Below are positions 27,188 to 38,006 of a stretch of 64,000 nucleotides of DNA, one piece after another (the stretch's first letter is position 1; every line of letters begins with the position of its first letter). The notes below the pieces were generated by a model that was given only the letters and a program-made list of their open reading frames with translations, was not told where the DNA came from and did no database searches. Source of the DNA: Dichotomocladium elegans (lineage: Eukaryota > Mucoromycota > Mucoromycetes > Mucorales > Lichtheimiaceae); NCBI GenBank assembly GCA_025716815.1, contig JAIXMN010000032.1, positions 1 through 64,000 of the forward strand, written 5' to 3'. The translations under genes were made by a program, and so were the position numbers.

Positions 27188-27855
27188 CCATGTAGCAAGG
27201 AAGGAAGAATGTGTTTTGCATGAAATAAACAACAATAGGAGAGGCCTAGTAGCCAATAGAAAAGCTAAACATTTTGAATTTATATAAATCATCCGCCTTT
27301 TTCGCTCTTTTCTCCCTCTTTCTCTTTATTCATCAAGCTGCTGTCTAAGTCAACTTGTTATCTCGGCGCTCTAATCTTCAGGTGAGTCGCGTCTTTGTAT
27401 CTATTGTGGCAGGAGCGGGTAGCGTGCACAGGCCCGCCTTACTCAGGTGGGAGATGAAGAAAGGAAAAAGAGAGGAAGAACATGAAGAAGCCAAAGCGGT
27501 AAGCTGTATACATTTATTAAAAAGAAAGAGAGACCACCATTGGACACACATTGGCTAATGAGATTGGGAAGGAGTGATTGTAGCAGATTGCACCTGCTGT
27601 TATTGCTTTTTCCTACCTATTACCACAATCAAACGGGCATGTGATGATATATGCATATTTTTCTTGACAATGTAAATAGACAAAGGGTTCTATTGTGCTG
27701 CCGATTACTAAATACAGGATGATGGTGGAAATATACCTCCTTTCTCTTCTGTCTACTCCCACCTGTGTCAGGATGATCGGTGCGAATTAAATCTTTAACC
27801 ATCGGCTTCAATTTATTTTCCAGAAAACACAGTCGTACAACCCTGCTATCTACAA

Positions 27856-29712
27856 ATGAAAGCTATCACAATGCGCCGAGCAGCTCGCACACCAGAATTG
27901 GGATCCTTCCCCAAGCAAAACGAGTTGGGTAATGGTTCCAAAAGGAAACTCGAAGCGTAAGCTAGTAACGGACTGCGTGGACTTGTGTATAGCCATGCAT
28001 GCTAATAGAGGGATGTTGGGTGGGTCAGCGAGCTTACTAGCTCCCCGAAACAGCGGCCTTCGAAAAGGAAGCAAGTGAAACGCGGGGCACCGCCCATGAT
28101 GGTAAGCGGATCCTGTGAGACGGGACAAAAGAGCTGATGGCTTTTATGTAGAACAATGACTATTGTTCGGTTTGCGGGCTCTATGGACGCTTCATTTGCT
28201 GCGATGCATGTCCCAAATCATTTCATTTCACCTGCGTTGATCCGCCTATGGACATCGTTGACGTCGAACGTATGGAGGATGATTGGTATTGCCGTGAATG
28301 TGAATATCGTCGCCGTCATCCGGAGGAACCCAAAGAAAAAAAGGTGTGTGTATGTGGTGGTATGCTCACGTGTGCGGAAAATAGACTAGGAGCTAGGATG
28401 CATAATCGACCACGTGACATTTTTTTTTTTTTTGCTAAGTACGGGTATGCGGCATAGTCTCGCGATACACAGATGCCATCATCTCAGCGACCAGCAACGA
28501 CACGCATTGCTGCACTCTTTGACGCTCTGAATAAGGACATTATCTCGCATAACCCTACAACGTATCGGCCTCCAACTGAAATCGTGCATTACTTTAAAGG
28601 AGGTAAACCATGTTTCAAAAAGAACGAGCGCTACAGGGAAATACCTCCATCCCCCCAGGAATGAAGGCCGTCCTAATACTTGGGTCTAAAAAAGTATCTA
28701 TGGGCGAAACCGGTCAATACATCGATTCCTCTGCCATCAAGCATCCGCGTAAAAAGTATGCCACAGGCCTTTTCATAACGGTGTCGTTCTGCAATTCGTA
28801 CGCTTATCCACTCGATGTATCTCCTCTCATCTTTTGTTTTAGAGCAGGGGCTGCAGTTGATCGGCGACTAAAAGACAAGGACGGAAACTTCATGTATTGC
28901 TTTCGCTGCCGGAAGACCGCTCTTCGAAAGAGTCTGCTTTCTTGCGATTATTGCCCACTCCATTGGCATATGGACTGCCTCGACCCGCCCATGGTCTACC
29001 CACCGAGCTCAACACGTAAATGGATGTGCCCAAATCACCCTGATCATATTATGGTATATAGCGGTTGGAAAGTGAGTTGTTTTCCAAGAAACATCAAATA
29101 ACACAAACATAGCCGCGCATTCGACAAGTACGAAATCCCGATATTATCGACGACGTACATGCAACACCTAACAATGGCATTGTCACAATCATCGACGACG
29201 AGTCAAGCTTTTATGATGAGGATGAGGATGACGACGACAGTGACCTGAAAGAACAGAACGCTCAACCTAGCACCCCTTCTGACCCCGAAGACGAGGCCAA
29301 TGCAGTGATTAAGTACAGCAACGTTGTCTATCGACTACCGGCATCATCAGTAAAGCTTGACTTTCTCAGCCATGCTGCAAGGTTTGATATCTTACATGCG
29401 AATTGCACATTTATATTCAACACTCATCGAATGAAACCACGTGTCAGTCTTCGTGAAAAACAACGAATACACGAGATGGACGCCGATCCAACAAGAGAAG
29501 AACTCCGAGTGGTAAGTGATGCATCTCACCTATGTATATATGTAAGGCTCGTTTGGCTAGGCGTTTGCATGATTTGACGTTGTCTTCGCTAGTGGCTAGA
29601 AGGTCTCTCCTGTTTTCAAAAACAAATTGCACGATACGTGGAGAAGGACCTCGCGTCTTCCATATCTGAAGAATCCGGGTTGCATATGCTAGCTCGCGCA
29701 GCATCATTATAA
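27856..29712 (+). CDS. RCO1: Rco1/PHF12-like protein with two PHD fingers
   Basis: Rco1-type proteins are subunits of the Rpd3S histone deacetylase complex, which removes acetyl groups from transcribed chromatin. I join eight exons: 27856-27956, 28041-28101, 28152-28343, 28473-28602, 28695-28755, 28843-29071, 29113-29511 and 29593-29712. The sum is 1,293 bases, 430 residues. PHD finger 1 (about residues 55-105) has the Cys/His spacing of YCSVCGLYGRFICCDACP ... CVDPP ... WYCREC. PHD finger 2 (about residues 190-250) reads YCFRCRKTA ... LLSCDYCPLHWHMDCLDPPM ... WMCPNH. The stretch between them matches the linker used for Sin3 binding in this family. An acidic run (YDEDEDDDDSDLKE) follows. The first ATG is uncertain, because a 5' non-coding exon may lie near 27360. 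The family is firm; complex membership is inference. Confidence 0.88.
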
Positions 29713-29940
29713 AACATGGGTTGAAGCTCGACCTGCTCAACTTTGCGTTCTCCCCCCCCCCCCACACACATTTGGAGAGAAAAAGATATCGAATAAAGCA
29801 GCAGCAGTTCGCGACCCCCCCATCTTTAACTGACACCCCCTTTTCTCCCAGTGCAGCGGAGAAAGAACCTAAGAGGGTGGACGGGAAAACCCGACGCGGC
29901 AAGTTCGACCTTTCTCTTCCCCTTTTCATTATTAACAGCC

Positions 29941-31493
29941 ATGGCCATCAAGGAAATCAAAAGCACAGCTGAATTTCAGGAACTTATCCAGCATACCTCT
30001 GCTACCAAACTCGTCGTTGTTGACTTTTTCGCGACATGGTGGTAAATGGACCGCAACGCCATTAGAAAAAATACAATAGACGCTCATAGCTTTGCACTCA
30101 GTGGACCTTGTCGCATGATCGCCCCCTTTTATGCACAGCTCGCCTCCAAGTATAGCGATGCCGAGTTTGCAAAGGTCTTTCTCTTCTAAAGAGCGGATGA
30201 CTTATTTATACTCATTACTGACGGGCTTTTCCCTTTTTTTAAGGTTGACGTAGATCAATTACGGGTAAGGATTAAATGAGCTATGCTTTTCTCTGCACCT
30301 TTGAACTGTGGTATTCTAAAGTAATGAATTATTCCATAGGATGTTTCTTCAGCATGTGGCGTGACAGCAATGTAAGATGCAGAAGAGAGAACCCTGCCGC
30401 TTTTGCTGATCTGTCCCCATCTACCTAGGCCGACATTCCAGTTCTTCAGGTCTGGAAAAAAGGTGGCCGAACTCAAGGGTGCCAGTGCCGGGCAGATTGA
30501 GCAGCTTGTGAAGCAACATATTGGTGGCAATAGCAATGGCGCTGGCGCTGGCGCTTCAGGAAGCAGCAGCAGCAGAAAGAACTACGGTATCACCGGCCAC
30601 GTAAGTCACCCGAGTAGCTTCGCAGCAGTCCCTAAAACCGGTGTACATGTATCTAAATCCTCACTTCCTGCTACTCCATAGTCTGATTTGACTGAGCATA
30701 TCACCGCGAATCAGATCGACGCACTAAATCAGCAGGAAGACCACGATATCAAAAACATCTTCAAATCAGACGACTCTTTTCTTGAGAGCGATGTTGACGA
30801 GCAGTTGCTCATCAATGTGCCTTTCAATCAACGTAAGGAAGAAAAAAGGGGGCGAGAACAAAAGAGAGCTTACATGAAGCTTGCTATTAGCCGTCAAGAT
30901 CCATTCTATCAAGTTCAAGGCTAAGAACATAGGTAACCTTAAGACTTTTGGCGACGAACGGGGGGGAAATTGACGTATGCATGGATCTTCAGCCCAGGCA
31001 CCCAAGACCGTCAAGATCTACGTCAACAGGCAAAACCTTGGTTTCGACGAGGCTGACTCAGTTCAGGAGACTCAGACGATTGTGCTCGAGCCAAAGGATT
31101 TTGAGCAAGATAACGTTGTCAATCTGCGATTTGTCAAGTTCCAAAACGTGACGAACCTTGTGGTAAGGTCACCTTGAGAAAGAAGTGGAGGAAAGAGCAA
31201 TGGACTCACCAAAGCTTGGTGTTTCTTCAGTTGTTTATTGTGGATAATCAAGAGGACGAGGAAACCACCCAGCTTCAGCAGCTGATTTTGATCGGGTACG
31301 TGGATAGTAAGGAAAGGAGCCTGTCAAGAAAAATCGTTTATTAAATGCCGCCCCCCCCACCTGTACACACCCGTTAGATCGCCAATTGAGGTAGCTCGAC
31401 AAACTAGGCGTCTAAATTGTGGAGAGGAAGCTCACGTTTATTGTTTAGGCAACGAATATGAATAATCTCAAGAAGTCGGAGGATGAGAATTAG
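29941..31493 (+). CDS. TXNL1: Thioredoxin-like protein with PITH domain (TXNL1 type)
   Basis: TXNL1-type proteins join a thioredoxin fold to a PITH domain that docks on the 26S proteasome lid; they act in the cytosol and nucleus. Eleven exons are needed: 29941-30041, 30102-30174, 30244-30264, 30340-30371, 30429-30600, 30682-30832, 30891-30932, 30993-31162, 31231-31295, 31378-31390 and 31449-31493. The sum is 885 bases, 294 residues, close to the human length. The redox site WCGPC is intact and is split by intron 1. A Gly/Ala/Ser linker (GAGAGASGSSSSRK) separates the two domains. The PITH part carries KIHSIKFKAKN, KIYVNRQNLGFDEADS, NLRFVKFQNV and the tail GSPIEATNMNNL. Exons 3 (21 bases) and 10 (13 bases) are microexons. 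A run of 12 C lies about 180 bases before the start. Confidence 0.95.
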
Positions 31494-31687
31494 GAGGCTG
31501 CAAATAGAGAGTTGGTATTATCTGTGATGTGATGGGTGTCTATGATAGTGTAGAGCAAAGTGTATGGTTTACATAGTTATATGGGAGGAAGACCAATGGC
31601 TGATATCCGAGGAAAGACGCCAAGATACTATAATGCATAGAAATATACATCAATCTCCTATCCAAGCCATCCCAATGTGTTCTGTCT

Positions 31688-32407
31688 TCAACTTACCAGA
31701 GTTGCCCAGCCTGCCAATCCAAAGAAGCATCCGGTGAATAACTCAAAATGGCCATGGAAATAGACGCTTGTCACGACGAGCATCCACCACCAGAGCACCA
31801 GGAGACCGAAGACGGCCTTGAGCGCAAGCCAGGCATGGCCGGCCTCATTCTTGATCCGCTGGACTGCAGGAATGGAGTACCAAATCCAAGCGGTTTCTTC
31901 CCATAGGAACATGCTCGAGTGGATCAACAAGACGCAGTGACCGGAAATGTCATGACCGCCGCTCCAAATGCCGCCTTGTGCCCTGCAGACTGCTTGTTGG
32001 TAGACATTGGCGATGGCGGCTAGCGATGGCGTTCTGCACTGGCCACCCGTGGCGACGAAGATGCGCTCGATAAAGCTCGGGCCGAGAAGCCACTGTGTCA
32101 TTCCGTACCAGTAGAGCGACACAAGGAGATACCGCGCAATGCCATGCTCGATTGGCTGCTTTCGACTTTGGATCAGGTAGAGATAGGCGGCATAGATCAG
32201 CGTAGTCCATAACCATCCCTGCTTGACAAAGAGGACATTGAAGAGATTGCGCTTATTGCTGAAATAATTGGCGGGAGGATCGCCGACAAGGAGTGAGTAG
32301 GTCAGAGAGATTAGTACGGAGAGAAGGTAAAATAAAACGGCAAATTGTTGATGGGGTTTCAGGCGATGGGTGTAGGCGTGTCTTATTGCAGTCGTCCTGT
32401 CGACCAT
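31688..32407 (-). CDS. SCS3: FIT family protein (fat storage-inducing, Scs3-like)
   Basis: FIT proteins sit in the endoplasmic reticulum membrane. They act as acyl-CoA diphosphatases needed for lipid droplet budding and phospholipid balance. A single open frame of 239 residues has about six hydrophobic segments. The family signature GGHDISGHCVLL, with the first catalytic His, is near residue 145. The second His-containing block, YFHGHFELFTG, is near residue 215. The frame ends soon after FGLAGWATL at a place that reads GTAAGT. A short final exon is therefore possible, and the true C-terminus may differ by a few residues. The gene is convergent with TXNL1, with under 200 bases between stops. 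Confidence 0.9.
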   Translation of the reverse strand: MVDRTTAIRHAYTHRLKPHQQFAVLFYLLSVLISLTYSLLVGDPPANYFSNKRNLFNVLFVKQGWLWTTLIYAAYLYLIQSRKQPIEHGIARYLLVSLYWYGMTQWLLGPSFIERIFVATGGQCRTPSLAAIANVYQQAVCRAQGGIWSGGHDISGHCVLLIHSSMFLWEETAWIWYSIPAVQRIKNEAGHAWLALKAVFGLLVLWWWMLVVTSVYFHGHFELFTGCFFGLAGWATLVS

Positions 32408-33510
32408 GCTTCTAATCAGTTACTAGCTGGAAGAGAGAAAAAAAAAAAAAAGAACGGTCTTAAGCCTTAAAACAGCCTCCACCAATAAATGATCGAACGC
32501 ATGAAATTTTGTGGGCAAGCAATGCCCACCGGCACCTGTCCACGTCTCATTTGCTGGACAGTGGATGCAAGTCATATTGGGTAAATATCACATGTGCGCC
32601 TCTCTAATCTCCCCAGTTGGGGCGACATGCTTTGTACGACCCAGGTGAATGGGAACAGTCCAGGCAGAAGGATTTCCACACCACTCACAGATTTTTCCTA
32701 ATTCAAGTTAGACTCTAGCCCATTGTTTCAAGGCTACCCAAACTGGAAACCTGTTGCCGGGTATCATCGGCCACGGTCTGCTCCCCCCCCCACCCAATGG
32801 ATGGCACATCGCGTTGTGCGATGTCCTGGTATATAAGGCATTGAGCGACTCGTTTCCGTTCAGAAGCTCTTTGTTCGACAAGCCCAGTTTGATATTGATG
32901 TAAACCTCTCCACTGGGCATTGGTGGATGGTTTCGATAAAAACCGGAGGTCCATGGTATCTTCATAACCCGGCTGGTCTAACCATAGAGCCAAAAGAATA
33001 ACTTCCCACATTCTGCTATGAAACGCCCGCTCCCATTGGGATGTCCATGTCATGATGAAGTCATCCCCAGCAGACTCCCTCACCCCCCCGACCGGAACTT
33101 GAGGTCTTCTGTTCTTTCTTCCTCCCCGTAGGCTTCGGTAAGATGTATGTCATTGATCCGAAATGGATCATCAAGCACTTCTTCTTTCTGCGGTGTGCCG
33201 CAACGACAGCCGGGGAAAACCAGAGCGAGGAGATAGCTGAGGCACATTACGCCTTCCTTTCTTTCCCCCCCGGTCACGGGGTGATAAGGCTGCGGCCCGA
33301 AAATGACGTTCATTTACGATCATGTCTTTCCGGCCGCGAAGAGGAGGCGCTAAAAGATGTATACATACATGTATGATATAAACGAGTCTAGCTCTAAATG
33401 TCAGAGCGAATGAATATAAATACCTGCCCTATGGTTTCTTTCTCTACAGGTATATTCCTTTTTTTTTTTATCCTATTGCAACCTAACCAGATTTCCAAAC
33501 CGTCGCTAGC
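32408..33510. other. Intergenic region with C-runs
   Basis: No supported gene. Runs of seven to nine C lie near 32783-32791, 33084 and 33246. Short open frames on both strands show no family resemblance. The last 100 bases, with a TATA-like ATATAAATA near 33414 and a T-run near 33461, probably serve the downstream small gene. Confidence 0.45.
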
Positions 33511-33759
33511 ATGAATTCCAGCACCCAGCAGAAGACTGATTCCAACTTGAACAAGGGCGTCGGCAACGTCAAGGAGACTGCCGGTAACCTGACTGATAGC
33601 AGCAGACTTGAGTCCGAAGGCAAGGCGCAACACCAGGCTGGTCAAGCCCAAGGAGTGGGTGCAAAGATCTCCGAAAGCCTCGAGAACGCCAAGAACACTG
33701 TTACGGGTGCTTTTTCGGGTGCCAACAAGGCCCATGACAACACGCAATCTAGCACCTAA
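33511..33759 (+). CDS. CsbD-like small stress protein
   Basis: An 82-residue, hydrophilic, Gln/Asn/Ser-rich protein without introns. It holds the CsbD-like pattern GVGNVKETAGNLTDSSRLES then EGKAQHQAGQAQ near residues 12-45, followed by an alanine-rich helix-forming tail. Fungal members of this family are small and stress-induced, and some were named for cruciform DNA binding; the biochemical role is not settled. A TATA-like element lies about 90 bases upstream and a polyadenylation-like AATAAA near 33890. Assignment to the family is good; function is inferred only. Confidence 0.8.
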   Translation: MNSSTQQKTDSNLNKGVGNVKETAGNLTDSSRLESEGKAQHQAGQAQGVGAKISESLENAKNTVTGAFSGANKAHDNTQSST

Positions 33760-34030
33760 AGGGATACCATCACTTGCCTCTCGATGCCCTTTTCCACACA
33801 CACTCCACTTCTTCAATCCCCCCTTCCCCCTCCTCCCCGATTCCACATACGCGTCTTTCTTTTTTTTTTTTGACCGCTCGGCTGTCCAATAAACAAAAAG
33901 GAATATTCCTCTGTGTATTATCCTTCAAATAGTCGGGTACACGTACATGTCAAAATAAGCCAATAGTTCTTTTTCCATCGAACAGACGGTGGGTGATCGA
34001 CTTGCTCGGACTGACACACTGACTTATACA

Positions 34031-35666
34031 ATGGGGGAGGGTGAGTATCTGAGCAATGATTCCGATGGATGCCGCGTTCCTAAAAAGAAGGGGTGATACT
34101 ACTTTCAAAAGTGACCATCACTTTCGAGGCCTTGACTGGTACAAAAGAGCTGCATGATTACCCGAGCTTACAAGAATTATTTAATTTTTGGAGTTCCGTG
34201 TCGGGAGCAGGAGGTGGACCAAAAAAAAAAAAAAGCGTAGCAACCTCTTACTTTTCTTTTCTCCTTTTCCTGTAGCCACGCACGACGGTGATTCATTCGA
34301 CATGGTGTGTGTATTACCTTCGTCTTGCCCTCACCCTCTCATTCTATCTATAACACCTGTAATCCCCCATTACCCAGTCGTCATTACCGTGTCTAGCCGA
34401 GCTGTTTGATTTTTATCCCTTCTTAGTTTGTGCGCACACTTATAATCCTACTCTTAGGCAACACTGACGCCGCAAGCCTTGAAGAAGATCGCAAAAGAAT
34501 TGCAGTCACTTGTGCGATCACCTCCAGAAGACATTCAGGTTCTTGTTGCAGAACAAGATCTCACAGAGATCCAAGCATGGATTCGTGGGGCAGGTAATTG
34601 CTTTGCTTTTTTTTTTTTCTCTCTAAGGCTCTTACCGGATCATTCCAGTTCACAACAACTCATACACAGATATCTCCAATAGATGGGACGCCTTACGAAA
34701 ACGGATACTTCAAAGTGCGTCTGCTCATGAACGAAGGTTATCCTGAGGTCCCTCCAAAAGGTTGAAATTGAACTTTTGTGTGTACGTAAATGCATCTAAT
34801 AATACGAACGCATATGCATCTCGTGTCCTAGGCTATTTTATCACCAAGATATTTCATCCCAACGTGTCAGCCCATGGCGAAATTTGTGTGAATACACTGA
34901 AGAAGGATTGGAAACCAGATCTTGGCATTGCGCATATTCTTTTGGTAAACGGGGAGGAGGAAAAGAACCGCGTGGATCGCGTTAGTATTGATGCATTTGT
35001 TTTTATGTATATACACACATACATGTGTACGTCTATATATATATATATATATATATACGTGTGTGTGTGTGTGTGCGCGCACAGGCTGTTAAATGTCTTT
35101 TGATCTTTCCTAATCCGGAATCGGCATTAAATGAGGAAGCGGGAAAGCTCCTTCTGGAACAGTATGACGATTATGCCAAGCGGGCACGGCTTTATACGAC
35201 AATCCACGCAAAGTACGGTAAGCAAGAGTTCAATGCGCTGTCTAATGAGCGTTCCTCTGCGGAAAAACAAAATGAAAATCCGTCGCGGTCAACCACGATA
35301 CCCTCGCCGACTACCAACATTGCTATCCATACTGCTACTCCTACTGCTCCTACGCCTGCGATCACAGCAGCTGCTCCTGCTGTAGACTCCACGACCAATC
35401 CTATTACCATCACGAAACAGAAAGAAGATCAGCCATTGACATCAGCCATCGCAAAACCCAGTGGGCCCGCTAACGTCTTGACGTCTGCTACAAGCAACAT
35501 TGCCATTCAGACCACAGGGGTCAAACGTGTAGCTGGCGAAATGCAGGATATGAAGGAGGGGATCATGCCAAGTATTAAGCAGATGCGGACAGACGCTGCT
35601 GTCCCTCAACCTAGAAGGACACCGATAGGCGTACCTGATAGAAAAAAGCAACTCAGGCGGTTGTGA
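34031..35666 (+). CDS. UBE2S: Ubiquitin-conjugating enzyme E2 S-like
   Basis: UBE2S extends Lys11-linked ubiquitin chains on substrates of the anaphase-promoting complex. Six exons are joined: 34031-34040, 34276-34304, 34458-34593, 34683-34760, 34832-34944 and 35085-35666. The sum is 948 bases, 315 residues. The E2 fold shows [32 protein letters not shown], the active-site Cys in [12 protein letters not shown], and [20 protein letters not shown], which is typical of UBE2S rather than other E2s. After about residue 190 comes a long Thr/Pro/Ala-rich tail ending in a basic stretch ([10 protein letters not shown]). Human UBE2S also ends in a basic tail that binds the APC/C. The first two coding exons are only 10 and 29 bases. 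Intron 5 carries AT and GT repeats. Confidence 0.93.
35034..35076. repeat. AT then GT dinucleotide repeats in a UBE2S intron
   Basis: About 24 bases of alternating A and T run directly into about 19 bases of alternating G and T, then CGCGC and the AG acceptor at 35084. The repeat occupies the normal polypyrimidine position of the intron. Confidence 0.9.
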
Positions 35667-35858
35667 TCTGTCTGTTCCCGCTACTTCCATCACCAAACCC
35701 TTATTTATCTCATCCGGCATTTCCCATTTCTCATATCAGGCATTCCAAACCTGTCTCAGATCTTCTCCCCCCCTTTTTTTTCCCTACATCAGGCTTTTGC
35801 GCGCAGATATGGTCTTTAAGAAAATAAATCTTCAGACATGTTTATTAACGAAGACAGG

Positions 35859-35889
35859 CAGAGAGAGCGAGAGCGAGAGCGAGAGAGAA
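35859..35889. repeat. GA-rich simple repeat
   Basis: A purine tract of GAGAGC and GAGA units lies in the intergenic space between the convergent UBE2S and kinase genes. Confidence 0.8.
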
Positions 35890-36130
35890 GCAAGTTAGTC
35901 GATAAAGAAGAAGTATAGGTGGATATTAACAATGAATACTAATTGGTCAGTTATGTAAAATAAGCGAGTGTATGTGTGTGTGGTGGTGGTCTTCGTCGTG
36001 AATTTCTCATCGGAACCTGTGTAATAAATTCTCGTAATGTATGGTATGTGGTGCTGGGCATTTTTGAATCGTGTGTCCATTAATACGATGAAACTTCTTG
36101 TCCATATTGGCGTCTTCGGAACTAGACCAT

Positions 36131-38006
36131 TCATCCCAAGGTCTTTTGCATAAAGGAAGCCAGTCCCTGGGAATCGGTTGACTTGAGCAAGTTTTGCTCG
36201 ATATGGAGATCCAATTCCTGTTTCCCTCAACGGGCAGAATGTTAATAAAGGCCAACCAATCAGACCGCCGCGGTTCCTATGCGCTATTGCTTTACCGCGA
36301 CAACATCCTTAGCAGAAGGTCGATTTTCAGGATTCATTTCTAGTAGCCAAGCGACAAGTCCAGTGCAATAGATCGTCGGATGACTATAGGTGAAGGTAGG
36401 GCTAGGCTCCTCAAGGATCTTAACAAACACTTCCTCGTCATCCTTAATCGAGTATTGAGGGGGCACCCGGTCCATCATCTCAATAAGGGTGATGCCCAAC
36501 GACCAGAGGTCCACTTTCTCATCATATGGCTGTTCCTGGATCACTTCAGGAGCCATCCACTGTGCTATTGTTAGCGATGGATCAAGGGGATCGGGAGGAG
36601 GAAGGATCTCCCCTAGATTTTTTCCTTTTTCTTTGAAACGTTACCTTGGCTGTGCCGAGTCGCTCCCGGTTGATGTGTCGGGTGCTGGTCGCAAGCCCAA
36701 AATCCGCTGAAGACGTTGCGATATATAATTAAAAAAAAAGCCGATAGAAGATAATTGCTGTTGTCCTTACCTAGCTTGACTTCACCACTGTTTCCCAGGA
36801 GAAGGTTCTCACACTTGATATCACGGTGGATGAACCCTTTGGAATGCAAAAATACGAGCGCATTCAGCGTCTATCGTGCATGCAACCTTTCTGGTTACTG
36901 TTCTTCTGTCTCCATTGGCATGCGGATGTTTTGCTCTCAACCAACCTGTCTGATAATGAAGATTGCATACTCTTCCGGAAGCGCGCGGCAACAGAGCACC
37001 GCAAAGACACTGCAGCGCATCAAATCCATTGCGATCCACACCTCGTTCTTGTGCAGCGATGCTTCACGGAGCTTTATCAGGTTGGCATGGCCGCTGGCCA
37101 TGATTTTGAGCTCACGCACAATGGCTGCACGGTACTCGCGGTCATTGTCCAATTTGCATCGTTTCAAAGCAAGACGAACTCCTCCTGCTCCGCGAATACA
37201 TACTTGAACAACCGATCCATTCACACTAATAAAGGAATGAACCTGGTCAGACCCGTCGGTCTTTCTCTTTTTTCTCTTTCGCGCTCTCACATTTTTGTCT
37301 GGATCTCCTTTAGCGCGCTTTTGCTTTTCCTCCTCGCTCTTCTTTCCCCCCCCCAATCCCATTCAAATGACAGTACCCTGTGCCAATTTCCTTGGAACCA
37401 ATATACCGATTCTTAGGAAGATCAATTAGCACGATCTTAGGAATCGCTTTCTTGAGTCGTTTGGCAAATGCTTCTTCGTGTTTGACGATCGGAGCAAGTG
37501 GTGCTGACGTCCAGTCTGCAGGGCAACGAGCATTGACCCAAGGAGGCTGCGTATGGAAAACGGATAAAAGAGATGTCGTTAGGGAAGACGATCAAATAGA
37601 GATAACAAGCCCGCTTACTCTGACTGCTTGTACTGATTGCTGTTGCTGCTGTTGCTGCTGTTGTTGCTGCTGCTGTTGTTGCTTCTTATGTTTTGATTCT
37701 TTATGAGTCTCAATGGTCAGCGGTTGCAGTAAAAAAGCATTGCCCAGAATATTGGGAATTTCGCAATGGCCAGGTGAACGCCAAATGCCCTGTGCTCAGT
37801 GTCAATTCAGCTTCGGAAGTACGCTTTTCTTTCTTCCCCACCTTCTCAGTCTTTTTGAGGTTTGTTGAAGGCAATGGTTTTACAGATCCAAGCGATCGGC
37901 GCTTCTGAGGAATGCTGTGCGGATCAGGTTTAGTACCTGTCGGAGAGTCAGAGCATGATTTCTGAATGGTGTCTTTTTTCGACGTCGAGAGCTGTTGCTT
38001 TGACAT
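36131..38006 (-). CDS. STE20-class protein kinase with polyglutamine N-terminus
   Basis: A Ser/Thr kinase with the full catalytic signature. The glycine loop is [12 protein letters not shown], split by an intron near 37370-37225. The ATP Lys is in LALKRCKL and the helix C Glu in IVRELKIM. The catalytic loop is [10 protein letters not shown], and DFG sits in [15 protein letters not shown]. The activation segment is [14 protein letters not shown], followed by [12 protein letters not shown] and NRPSAKDVV. The N-terminal exon ([15 protein letters not shown]...) is Lys/Ser rich. A later exon has 15 consecutive Gln codons, then [16 protein letters not shown]. No CRIB domain was seen, so this may not be a Cdc42-regulated PAK. 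The last exon ([11 protein letters not shown] ... QKTLG) is my inference from an in-frame AACAG acceptor; the stop could otherwise be near 36284. The upstream target is unknown. Confidence 0.82.
37637..37682 (-). repeat. CAG/CAA repeat coding for 15 glutamines
   Basis: On the minus strand, mixed CAA and CAG codons follow KHKK and precede SVQAVR. The interruptions of CAG by CAA make it less prone to slippage than a pure repeat. The tract sits in the N-terminal region of the STE20-class kinase. Confidence 0.9.

Noticed and set aside
33080..33313. Minus-strand open frame of 77 residues
   Set aside because: No family resemblance and it overlaps low-complexity C-runs.
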